Origin: Caulobacter segnis
GTDB taxonomy: Bacteria; Pseudomonadota; Alphaproteobacteria; Caulobacterales; Caulobacteraceae
Reading direction: 5' to 3'
Assembly (NCBI RefSeq): GCF_019931575.1
Contig: NZ_CP082923.1
Coordinates: forward strand, 4,774,001 to 4,838,000
Length of the DNA: 64,000 nt
Below the pieces are notes generated by a model. It made no database searches. It was not told the origin of the DNA and saw only the letters and a program-made list of their open reading frames with translations. The position numbers and the translations under genes were made by a program. Numbering within the stretch: the first letter of the stretch is position 1; the number at the start of each line of letters is the position of its first letter. Shown here piece by piece: positions 24,619 through 32,232 of the stretch.

Positions 24619-25893
24619 ATGGACGACGCGGGCGCCAGCTTGCAGGCGACGATGGCGGGGATGGGCCGGACGGCCCGCGAGGGCGCGCGCGCGCTTCGTC
24701 TCGCCACGCCAGAGCAGCGCACCGCCGCCATCCGCGCCATGGCCGCCGCGATTCGCGAGGACGCCGCCGCCATCCTGGCCGCCAACGCCAGGGACCTGGC
24801 CCGCGCCGCCGCCAACGGCCTGACCGCACCGATGCAGGAGCGCCTTTTGCTGGACGAAAAGCGTCTGGAAGGCGTGGCCGCCGGCGTCGAGGCCGTGGCC
24901 GCGATCCCCGATCCCGTCGGCGTGGCGACCTCGCGGTGGACCCGGCCCAACGGCCTGGACATCAGCCGCGTGCGCACCCCTATCGGCGTGATCGCCATGA
25001 TCTACGAAAGCCGCCCGAACGTCACCGCCGACGCCGCGGCGCTGTGCGTGCGCTCGGGCAACGCGGTGATCCTGCGCGGCGGCTCGGAGTGCATCGACTC
25101 CAACCTCGCCATCCACGCTTCGATTGAACGCGGTTTGAAGGCCGCTGGCCTTCCCGCCGCCGCCGTCCAGATCGTCAAGACCCCCGACCGCGCCGCCGTC
25201 GGCGCCATCCTGTCGGGCCTGGACAAGGCCATCGACCTGATCATCCCGCGTGGCGGCAAGAGCCTGGTCGCCCGCGTCCAGGCCGAAGCCCGCGCCCCGG
25301 TGCTGGGCCACCTGGAAGGCCTCAACCACGTCTTCGTCCACGCCGCCGCCGACGTGAACAAGGCCGTCGACATCGTCGTCAACGCCAAGCTGCGCCGGGT
25401 GTCGGTCTGCGGCTCGGCCGAGACTCTGCTGGTCGACAAGGCCGCCGCCGACGTCCTGCTCCCGCCGATCGCCCGCGCCCTGGTCGAGGCGGGCTGCGAG
25501 CTGCGCGGCGACGCCGCCGCCCGCGCGATCGAACCGGCCATGAAGGCGGCGACCCAGGAAGACTGGACCACCGAATACCTGGCCCCGATCCTGGCCGTGG
25601 CCGTGGTCGACGGCGTGGCCGGCGCGGCCGCCCACATCGCCGCCTACGGTTCGGGCCACACCGACGCCATCGTCACCGAGGACGCTTCGGCCGCCGACGC
25701 CTTCGTGGACGAGGTCGACAGCGCCATCGTGCTGGTCAACGCCTCGACCCAGTTCGCCGATGGCGGCGAGTTCGGCTTCGGGGCCGAGATCGGCATCGCC
25801 ACCGACAAGCTTCACGCCCGCGGTCCGGTCGGGGCCGAGCAACTGACGACGTTCAAGTATGTGGTTCGCGGGACCGGCCAGACTCGTCCCTGA
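24619..25893 (+). CDS. proA: Gamma-glutamyl phosphate reductase
   Basis: 424 residues. Reduces L-glutamate 5-phosphate to glutamate 5-semialdehyde with NADPH, the second step of proline synthesis. Conserved features: PIGVIAMIYESRPNVTADAA (121-140), IIPRGGKSLV (208-217), and the active cysteine C264 in VSVCGSAET. ALDH-like fold of the usual length. It leads the conserved run proA-nadD-rsfS-rlmH; proB is not in the window. Ends 49 bases before the likely nadD start, and an alternative nadD start would overlap it. Confidence 0.97.
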   Translation: MDDAGASLQATMAGMGRTAREGARALRLATPEQRTAAIRAMAAAIREDAAAILAANARDLARAAANGLTAPMQERLLLDEKRLEGVAAGVEAVAAIPDPVGVATSRWTRPNGLDISRVRTPIGVIAMIYESRPNVTADAAALCVRSGNAVILRGGSECIDSNLAIHASIERGLKAAGLPAAAVQIVKTPDRAAVGAILSGLDKAIDLIIPRGGKSLVARVQAEARAPVLGHLEGLNHVFVHAAADVNKAVDIVVNAKLRRVSVCGSAETLLVDKAAADVLLPPIARALVEAGCELRGDAAARAIEPAMKAATQEDWTTEYLAPILAVAVVDGVAGAAAHIAAYGSGHTDAIVTEDASAADAFVDEVDSAIVLVNASTQFADGGEFGFGAEIGIATDKLHARGPVGAEQLTTFKYVVRGTGQTRP

Positions 25894-25942
25894 GGCCGGT
25901 CGGCCCAAAGCCCAGCGCCTCGGGTTCCACCTGGAGCCCGGG

Positions 25943-26542
25943 ATGCGCGTCGGCCTGTTCGGCGGCAGCTTCAACCCGGCGCACGAGGGCCACGCCCACG
26001 TCGCCGAGACGGCCATGCGCCGTCTGGAGCTGGACCGCGTCATCTGGCTGGTCTCGCCGCAGAACCCGCTGAAGGCCTCGCACGAGACGCGGCCCCTGGC
26101 CGAACGGCTGGCCGAGGCCCGCCGCTGGGCGCGCGGCTCGGGCATGGTCGTCTCCGACGCCGAGACGCGGCTGGGCTCGCAATACACGATCGACACCCTG
26201 CGCGTGCTGCGGGCGCGCTATCCGGGGGTGAAGTTCGTCTGGGTGATGGGGGCCGACAGCCTGGCCACCTTCCACCGCTGGCGCGGCTGGACCCAGATCA
26301 TGCGCGAGGTCCCCGTCGCGGTGATCTCGCGGCCCTGGATCGCGCTGAAGGCCCGCACCGCCCCGGCCGCCCGCCGCTTCGCCTTCGCCCGTTGGCCGGC
26401 CAGCGCCGCCGCCCGCCTGCCAGACGCCACCGCCCCGGCCTGGGTCTATCTGACCGGCCCGCTGAACTTCGCCTCTTCGACCGCCATGCGGGCCCGGCAG
26501 AAGGGGGAGTCGACGGCGATGCGCTCCCGTCAGAAAGGCTGA
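25943..26542 (+). CDS. nadD: Nicotinate-nucleotide adenylyltransferase
   Basis: 199 residues. Joins nicotinate mononucleotide and ATP to form deamido-NAD. Nucleotidyltransferase motifs: GLFGGSFNPAHEGH at the start, VWLVSPQNPLK, KFVWVMGADSLATFHRW, and the SSTAMR signature near the end. The frame is open back to an ATG at 25859 inside proA, and some alphaproteobacterial NadD proteins have such an extension, so the start is uncertain. The last residues repeat themselves: STAMRARQKGE then STAMRSRQKG, a 33-base near-duplication at 26479-26539. Confidence 0.93.
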   Translation: MRVGLFGGSFNPAHEGHAHVAETAMRRLELDRVIWLVSPQNPLKASHETRPLAERLAEARRWARGSGMVVSDAETRLGSQYTIDTLRVLRARYPGVKFVWVMGADSLATFHRWRGWTQIMREVPVAVISRPWIALKARTAPAARRFAFARWPASAAARLPDATAPAWVYLTGPLNFASSTAMRARQKGESTAMRSRQKG

Positions 26543-26636
26543 AGGCCAAGCTTTCCAGCGCGACACGAAGGCTTCACGTCGAGCGACGAAACGGCGTTCG
26601 GCCATCAATCCCTCACGTTTTCCCCAATTCCGTGCT

Positions 26637-27107
26637 ATGGGGGATATCCACAGCGACCCCATAAGGAGCAATCCGCTGCGTAGCGACCCCGCGCAAAGTG
26701 CGCACGAAGGCTCGGCCGGCGCCGAGTCCTCGACTGAATCCCCGGGCCTGAGTCTGCCCCTCGACGTGAAGGCGCTGGAGCGCCTGATCCTCACCCGCCT
26801 GGACGACGACAAGGCCCAGGACATCGTCCACATCGACCTGACGGACAAGAGCTCGGTCGCCGACAGCCTGATCGTGGCGTCCGGCCGTTCGCACCGTCAC
26901 GTCGGCGCTCTGGCCGATCACATCCTGCGGGCGCTGAAGGAAAACGGCTTCGGCAAGGCGCGGGTCGAAGGCCTGCCGCACTGCGACTGGGTGCTGATCG
27001 ACGCCGGCGACGTCGTCATCCACCTGTTCCGCCCCGAAGTGCGCAGCTTCTACAACATCGAGAAGATCTGGGCGGTCGACGCCCCGCACCGCACGGCCGC
27101 GAACTGA
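26637..27107 (+). CDS. rsfS: Ribosomal silencing factor RsfS
   Basis: 156 residues. Binds ribosomal protein uL14 and blocks subunit joining when nutrients are short. The RsfS/Iojap domain covers about 40-150: DDDKAQDIVHIDLTDKSSVAD, IVASGRSHRHVGALADHI, and DWVLIDAGDVVIHLFRPEVRSFYNIEKIW. The first 38 residues are polar and less conserved; no better start is visible in frame. Lies between nadD and rlmH as in many bacteria. Confidence 0.95.
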   Translation: MGDIHSDPIRSNPLRSDPAQSAHEGSAGAESSTESPGLSLPLDVKALERLILTRLDDDKAQDIVHIDLTDKSSVADSLIVASGRSHRHVGALADHILRALKENGFGKARVEGLPHCDWVLIDAGDVVIHLFRPEVRSFYNIEKIWAVDAPHRTAAN

Positions 27108-27129
27108 TCTTTGCGCGAGCCTTAAAGCC

Positions 27130-27234
27130 GCTCATCCCCGCGAAAGCGGGGACCCAAGCGGCGCTCGCGGATTGATCATCGGCCGCGCCACAGCCCGAAA
27201 TTCGGCTTGGGTCCCCGCTTTCGCGGGGATGAGC
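27130..27234. repeat. REP-like element, copy 1 (30-bp perfect inverted repeat)
   Basis: Arms 27130-27159 and 27205-27234 are exact reverse complements of 30 bases around a 45-base centre. Each arm holds its own hairpin, CCCCGC-GAAA-GCGGGG, with a GAAA loop. The arm begins GCTCATCCCCGCGAAAGCGG. A second, diverged copy lies at 44547-44647. It fills the gap between rsfS and rlmH, starting 22 bases after the rsfS stop. Elements with this arm are dispersed in alphaproteobacterial genomes as REP/BIME-type repeats. Confidence 0.9.
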
Positions 27235-27283
27235 GAATGAGGGGTTCGACAGGATTGGATGTCGATCCGCTAGAGCTGTCCCG

Positions 27284-27748
27284 ATGAAGATCACCATCCT
27301 CACCGTCGGAAAGCTCGGCCGCATGGTCGAGGCGCAGCTGGCCGTGGACTATGCGTCCCGCGCCACGGCGTCCGGCCGCGCCCTGGCCCTGGGTCCGGTC
27401 GAGATCGTCGAGGTCGAGGCCCGCAAGCCCGGCAAGGCCGCCGAGGCCGAGGTGCTGCGCCCGCACCTGGAGGGCGCCCACGTCATCGCCTGCGACGAGC
27501 ACGGCAAGGTGCGCAAGAGCCGCGACTTCGCGACCCACCTGGCCAGGCTGCGCGACGACGGGACCCGGCGGGTGGTGTTCCTGATCGGCGGCGCCGACGG
27601 CCTGGATCCATCGATCCTGTCCACCGCCCAGGAGACCATGGCCTTCGGGCCGCAGACTTGGCCGCACGCCCTGGCCCGGGCGATGCTGGCCGAGCAGATC
27701 TATCGCGCCGCCACCATCCTGTCGGGCTCGCCCTATCATCGCGATTGA
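27284..27748 (+). CDS. rlmH: 23S rRNA pseudouridine-1915 N3-methyltransferase RlmH
   Basis: 154 residues, a SPOUT-class enzyme that methylates pseudouridine 1915 in helix 69 on assembled 70S ribosomes. Start MKITILTVGKLGRM, then HVIACDEHGK, and the knot with FLIGGADGLDPS and the end RAMLAEQIYRAATILSGSPYHR are diagnostic. Slightly shorter than or equal to other family members. The REP-like element ends 49 bases before its start. Confidence 0.96.
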   Translation: MKITILTVGKLGRMVEAQLAVDYASRATASGRALALGPVEIVEVEARKPGKAAEAEVLRPHLEGAHVIACDEHGKVRKSRDFATHLARLRDDGTRRVVFLIGGADGLDPSILSTAQETMAFGPQTWPHALARAMLAEQIYRAATILSGSPYHRD

Positions 27749-27763
27749 GGCAGTAAGGACGGG

Positions 27764-28825
27764 ATGCTTCGCCGCCCCTCGCTTCCGGTCATCGCCTTCG
27801 CCGCCGCCCTCGTCGCCGTCCCCACGGCCGTGGTCGGCTGGCAGCGCGCCGACCAGGCCATCGAGGCCCAGCGCGCCAAGGACCGCCAGCAGGCGGCCGA
27901 CACCCGCCGCGAGATCCAGGACCTGCGGGCCGAACTCGATCGCCTAGACCACGCCCGCCTCGCCGCCGGGGCCGACGTCGACGCCAAGCGCGCCCGGCTG
28001 GAGGCCCTGAACGCCCGCGAGCGCTCGATCCTGGCCGACCTGGGCGTCAACCGGCAGCGGCTGTCGCTGCTGTTGTCGGCCCTGCAGCTGTTCCGCCGCG
28101 ATCCGCCGCCGGCCCTGCTGGTCTCGCCTGACAACGCCCGCGACGCCGTGCGGGCCGCGATCCTGATCCGAGCCATGACCCCGGAACTGCAGCGCCGCGC
28201 CGACGCCTACGCCCGCCAGGCCACGGCCGTCGGGACCCTGCGCCGCGAGGCCGCCGCCGCCTCGGCCGAGCTGTTCACCGCCGAGAGCGTGGTCGCCGAC
28301 CGCAAGGGCGAGATCGAGCGGCTGATCATCGAGAAGACCCAGCTGGAGCGCGCCTTCGCCCACGAGGCCCTGGCCGAGGAAAGCGAGTTGCGCACCCTGG
28401 GCGCCCTCACGGACGGCCTGGGTCGGGTCGAGGCGACCGGTCCGCTGCACCTGCGCGCCCCCGCCGCAGGGGCCATCGTCCGCCGCTTCGGCCAGGAGAT
28501 GCCGGCCGGCGGCAAGTCGCCCGGCCTGACCCTCCGCGTCGACAAGGGCCTGACCGTCACCGCGCCCGCCGCCGGAACCGTCGAATACTCCGGCGCGCTG
28601 AACGGCTGGGGCGCGGTGCTGATCCTGAGGTCACAGGGCGCCTATCACCTGGTGCTGGCGGGACTGGACCAGATAACGGCGTCACCCGGACAATCTGTCG
28701 CGGCCGGCGCCCCCATCGGGAAGATGCCGGATCATGTATCCTCCGATCCGGAACTCTATATGGAGGTCCGGGAGAACGGCGAACCGGCGGACCCGGAACG
28801 TTGGCTCAAACAAGAGTCGCGATAG
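27764..28825 (+). CDS. EnvC-type LytM-domain protein (murein hydrolase activator)
   Basis: 353 residues. N-terminal membrane anchor or signal segment (LPVIAFAAALVAVPTAVVGW), then a coiled coil to about residue 215 (RQQAADTRREIQDLRAELDR), then an M23/LytM domain at about 225-345. The zinc ligands are missing: the first HxxxD is replaced (LRVDKG) and the HxH by YHLVLAG, so it should not cut peptidoglycan but activate an amidase, as EnvC does for AmiA/B. In Caulobacter the corresponding factor is the LdpF type. Precedes ctpA and yibQ, the usual alphaproteobacterial neighbourhood. Confidence 0.88.
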   Translation: MLRRPSLPVIAFAAALVAVPTAVVGWQRADQAIEAQRAKDRQQAADTRREIQDLRAELDRLDHARLAAGADVDAKRARLEALNARERSILADLGVNRQRLSLLLSALQLFRRDPPPALLVSPDNARDAVRAAILIRAMTPELQRRADAYARQATAVGTLRREAAAASAELFTAESVVADRKGEIERLIIEKTQLERAFAHEALAEESELRTLGALTDGLGRVEATGPLHLRAPAAGAIVRRFGQEMPAGGKSPGLTLRVDKGLTVTAPAAGTVEYSGALNGWGAVLILRSQGAYHLVLAGLDQITASPGQSVAAGAPIGKMPDHVSSDPELYMEVRENGEPADPERWLKQESR

Positions 28826-28843
28826 TCGGCTTTTTCGGTAATT

Positions 28844-28869
28844 GTGGCCGTAATTACACCTACGGCCAC
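28844..28869 (+). promoter_or_regulatory. Hairpin in the leader of ctpA
   Basis: GTGGCCGTA (28844-28852) pairs with TACGGCCAC (28861-28869) around an 8-base loop in the 114-bp gap between the EnvC-type gene and ctpA. There is no T run, so it is a leader structure or protein site rather than a terminator. Confidence 0.3.
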
Positions 28870-28939
28870 TGTCAGTGGTTGGTTGGGGCTAAACACGGAA
28901 AGCGGCGCCACGCGTCGCCAGGGAGCCTTCTGGGCCTTA

Positions 28940-30331
28940 ATGCGCAAGTATCTGCTCATCGGCGTTTCCGCCTTCGTCCTCGGCGCGGGGACCATGGCCT
29001 ATATCAGCCCCATCGCCCAGGCGAACAACGCGCCGAAGACCAAGACCTACAAGATGCTGGAGCTCTTCGGCGACGTGCTGGGCACGGTCGAGGACCAGTA
29101 CGTCACCGAGGTCGACGACAAGAAGCTGATCGAGGCGGCGCTGGACGGCATGCTGACCAGCCTGGACCCGCACTCGGGCTACCTGTCGCCCGACAGCTAC
29201 GAGGACATGCAGGACACCACGCGCGGCGAGTACGGCGGCCTCGGCATCGAGGTCACCAGCGAGGACGGCGTCGTGAAGGTCATCTCGCCGATGGACGGCA
29301 CCCCGGCCTCGCGCGCGGGCATCCAGGCCGGTGACTACATCACCGCCGTCAACGGCCAGAGCGTTCTGGGCCTGACGGTCACCGAGGCCGTCAAGCAGAT
29401 GCGCGGCACGGCCGGCGAGGCGGTCACCCTGACCATCGCCCGCGACAAGACCGATCCGTTCGACGTCAAGCTGGTCCGCGAAGTGATCAAGCCCAAGGCC
29501 GCCATCGCCAAGATGGAAGGCGACTACGGCTATGTCCGCCTGCCTGGCTTCAACGAGAAGGCCACCGACGCGGTGGTCGCCTCGATCAACGACCTGAAGG
29601 CCAAGAACCCGCAGATGAAGGGCCTGATCCTGGACCTGCGCAACAACCCCGGCGGCCTGCTGGACCAGGCGGTCGGCGTGGCCGACGTGTTCCTGGACGG
29701 TGGCGAGGTGGTCAGCCAGCGCGGCCGCGATCCGCGCAACATCCAGCGCTACAACGCCCGTCCCGGCGACCTGCTGAACGGCATGAAGATGGTTGTGCTG
29801 ATCAACCAGGGCTCGGCCTCGGCGGCTGAGATCGTCGCCGGCGCCCTGCAGGACCGCCACCGCGCCGAACTGGTCGGCCTCACCAGCTTCGGCAAGGGCT
29901 CGGTGCAGACGGTGATCCCGCTGCGCGGCGGAGCCGACGGCGCCCTGAAGCTGACCACAGCCAAGTACTTCACGCCGTCGGGCCGCTCGATCCAGAAGAC
30001 CGGCATCGCCCCGGACCTCGAGGTCGCCCAGACCCGCGACCAGGCCCAGGACATCGCCAACCGCGTCTGGTTCAGCGAGGCCAGCTTCAAGAACGCGCTG
30101 AACGCCGACGAGGGCAAGAGCCGCCAGGGCGTCCACACCCCGGCCGAGGCCCCGCCGACGGGCTTCGACGACAAGAAGGGCGACTTCCAGTTGCAGCGCG
30201 CCATCGCCGTGCTGAACGCCGGCTCGGTCGCCGCCACGCCCAAGCTGCCCAAGCCGGCGGCCAAGGTCGCCGAGGTCACCGCCAAGGCGGCCGCCGCGGC
30301 CGGCAAGGCCCCGGTCACCCAGAACAAGTAG
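28940..30331 (+). CDS. ctpA: Carboxyl-terminal processing protease CtpA (S41 family)
   Basis: 463 residues. Signal or anchor segment MRKYLLIGVSAFVLGAGTMAY, then a PDZ domain at about 85-170 (GGLGIEVTSEDGVVKV, AGIQAGDYITAVNG), then the catalytic domain with the serine in GSASAAEIVAGAL and the lysine in TSFGKGSVQT. A periplasmic serine/lysine protease that trims envelope proteins. The tail is Ala/Lys/Pro-rich (KLPKPAAKVAEVTAKAAAAA). The 28940 start is chosen because the upstream residues of the longer frame are not protein-like. Ends with a strong terminator. Confidence 0.94.
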   Translation: MRKYLLIGVSAFVLGAGTMAYISPIAQANNAPKTKTYKMLELFGDVLGTVEDQYVTEVDDKKLIEAALDGMLTSLDPHSGYLSPDSYEDMQDTTRGEYGGLGIEVTSEDGVVKVISPMDGTPASRAGIQAGDYITAVNGQSVLGLTVTEAVKQMRGTAGEAVTLTIARDKTDPFDVKLVREVIKPKAAIAKMEGDYGYVRLPGFNEKATDAVVASINDLKAKNPQMKGLILDLRNNPGGLLDQAVGVADVFLDGGEVVSQRGRDPRNIQRYNARPGDLLNGMKMVVLINQGSASAAEIVAGALQDRHRAELVGLTSFGKGSVQTVIPLRGGADGALKLTTAKYFTPSGRSIQKTGIAPDLEVAQTRDQAQDIANRVWFSEASFKNALNADEGKSRQGVHTPAEAPPTGFDDKKGDFQLQRAIAVLNAGSVAATPKLPKPAAKVAEVTAKAAAAAGKAPVTQNK

Positions 30332-30355
30332 GGCCTCCGGCCTTACCCAGATCAG

Positions 30356-30388
30356 CGCCGCTCCGGGAAACCGGGGCGGCGTTTTTCG
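30356..30388 (+). terminator. Intrinsic terminator after ctpA
   Basis: CGCCGCTCCGG (30356-30366), loop GAAA, CCGGGGCGGCG (30371-30381), with one G-T pair, followed by TTTTT. A strong Rho-independent terminator 25 bases after the ctpA stop. Confidence 0.9.
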
Positions 30389-30492
30389 TTCGCCCGCGCC
30401 CATGCCCGCGACGTCGCGCCGCGCCGCCGCCGGCTGATCGCAGGATCTCGTTAACCATATGTTCGAAGCTTCCCCGCTAGCGTGTCCCGGTC

Positions 30493-31674
30493 ATGGCCGT
30501 CACGTTCTCGCGCAAGCCCGCCTATGCCGCCGCCGCGCCCGCCGAGGGCGGATCCGGCGATCTGCGCGCCAAGCTGATGGCGGCCCTGAGCAATCCCTAT
30601 ATCGGCGCCAGCGGCGCGGCCTGCCTGTTCCTGACCTCGCTGGCGACCCTGGTTCTGATCACCAGCGACCCCCACGCCGGCGCGCCGGTGATTCGCCTGG
30701 AGCTGACCAAGATCGGCGCGACCAAGAACGCGCCGGAGGGCTGGCGCGAGGCGCTGAGCGGCGATCCGGCCCATGAAGCCGACTTCGTTCCCGGCCAGTT
30801 GGGCCTGTCGCGCAGCCCCTTCGCGCCCGTCGCCGCCGAGGCCGGCGGCGAGACGCCGATCGAAGACCTTCAGAACCTGCCGCCCATCCAGCAGGGCCCG
30901 GGCCTGGCCCAGGCCCCGATCGCCGGCCTGACCGCGCCCGGTCCCGGCGGCGGCCCGCTGCCGATCATCGCCGCGGATGGTCGCACCGCGGCGGAGGCCT
31001 ATGCCCGCCCGTTCACGTCCAACGGCCGTCCCAAGGTGTCGGTGGTCATCGGCGGCCTGGGCCTCAACGCCCAGACCACCCGCGCGGCGATCGAGACCTT
31101 GCCGGGCGAGATCACCCTGTCGTTCGCGCCCTATGCCGAGGGCCTGCAGGGCTGGATCGACCTGGCCCGCGCCCACGGCCACGAGGTGCTGCTGGAGACC
31201 CCGATGGAGCCGGCCGACTATCCGGCCAACGATCCGGGCCCCTACACCCTGATCGCCGCCAACCGGCCGGAAGACACTGTGCGCAAGCTGGAATGGCTGA
31301 TGTCGCGCGCCAGCGGCTATTTCGGCCTGTCGAACTATCTGGGCGCCCGCTTCGTCGAGAGCGACACGGCGATGTCGACCTTCAACGCCGTGCTGAAGGC
31401 CCGGGGCCTGGCCTTCGTCGACGACGGCCTGGCCTCGCGCCGCGGCGGCCCGATCCCGCGCGCCTCGGCCGACCGGGTGATCGACGACGAACTCTCGGCG
31501 GGCGCCATCGACGCCCAGCTGCGGGCGCTGGAGAACGGCGCGGCCGGTCGCGGCCAGTCGCTGGGCTCGGGCTTCGCCTATCCGGTGACCATCACCCAGG
31601 TGCGCATCTGGTCCGCCGGCCTGCAGGCGCGCGGCCTGCAGCTTGCCCCAGCGTCAGCCCTAGCGCACCGTTAA
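30493..31674 (+). CDS. Divergent polysaccharide deacetylase (YibQ family)
   Basis: 393 residues. One membrane anchor at about residues 38-58 (ASGAACLFLTSLATLVLI), a Pro/Gly-rich linker to 170, then the YibQ/DUF610 domain: VSVVIGGLGLNAQTTRAAIE, ITLSFAPYAEGLQGW, GHEVLLETPMEPADYP, and FGLSNYLGARF. The fold is that of NodB deacetylases but the first metal aspartate, expected in the form DDxG, reads IGGLG, so activity is doubtful. The family's usual place is after envC-ctpA, implying an envelope role. TTAACC in its upstream region is only a half site for CtrA. Confidence 0.88.
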   Translation: MAVTFSRKPAYAAAAPAEGGSGDLRAKLMAALSNPYIGASGAACLFLTSLATLVLITSDPHAGAPVIRLELTKIGATKNAPEGWREALSGDPAHEADFVPGQLGLSRSPFAPVAAEAGGETPIEDLQNLPPIQQGPGLAQAPIAGLTAPGPGGGPLPIIAADGRTAAEAYARPFTSNGRPKVSVVIGGLGLNAQTTRAAIETLPGEITLSFAPYAEGLQGWIDLARAHGHEVLLETPMEPADYPANDPGPYTLIAANRPEDTVRKLEWLMSRASGYFGLSNYLGARFVESDTAMSTFNAVLKARGLAFVDDGLASRRGGPIPRASADRVIDDELSAGAIDAQLRALENGAAGRGQSLGSGFAYPVTITQVRIWSAGLQARGLQLAPASALAHR

Positions 31675-31712
31675 GCTAGCGCGCCACCTGAACTCGTGGA
31701 ACAAGGCTCGGG

Positions 31713-32201
31713 ATGACCGAGCTCGACTACCCCCAGCATCGCCCGAACGTCGGCGTCGTCCTGTTCCACCAGGATGGCCGCGTCTGGCTGGGCCGGCGCC
31801 ACAAGCAGGCGCCGCCGTACAACTGGCAGTTCCCGCAGGGGGGCGTCGACGAGGGCGAGGACCTGGAGGCCGCCGCCCGCCGCGAGCTGGCCGAAGAGAC
31901 CGGCGTCACCTCCGTCGCGCCGCTGGGCCGCACCGAGGGGTGGCTCACCTATGATTTCCCGCCCGAGATCCTGACCAACGAGAAGCGCTCGCGCGGCTGG
32001 CGGGGGCAGAAGCAGGTCTGGTTCGCCTATCGCTTCATCGGCGAGGAGTCGGAGATCGATCTGGAGGCGGACGAGCACATCGAGTTCGACGCCTGGAAAT
32101 GGGGTAGGCTCGACGAAACGCCCGAACTGATCGTACCTTTCAAGCGCGGGGTCTACGAAGCGGTGGTCACCGCGTTCGCGGGGTTCGCGCGGGGCGCCTG
32201 A
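31713..32201 (+). CDS. rppH: RNA pyrophosphohydrolase RppH
   Basis: 162 residues. Removes pyrophosphate from the 5' end of primary transcripts, opening them to RNase E; alphaproteobacterial members also hydrolyse diadenosine polyphosphates. The Nudix box fits G-x5-E-x7-REUxEExGU at 43-65 (G43, E49, R57, E58, E61, E62, G64). N-terminal RPNVGVVLFHQDGRVWLGRR and YNWQFPQGG match the subfamily. Last gene of the envC-ctpA-yibQ-rppH series. Confidence 0.95.
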   Translation: MTELDYPQHRPNVGVVLFHQDGRVWLGRRHKQAPPYNWQFPQGGVDEGEDLEAAARRELAEETGVTSVAPLGRTEGWLTYDFPPEILTNEKRSRGWRGQKQVWFAYRFIGEESEIDLEADEHIEFDAWKWGRLDETPELIVPFKRGVYEAVVTAFAGFARGA

Positions 32202-32232
32202 AACGGGCGTCCGTCGCGGTGGGGAGAACGGA

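Noticed and set aside
30450..30462. TTAACCAT before yibQ as a CtrA site
   Set aside because: Only one half site is present; the partner TTAA seven bases away is missing.
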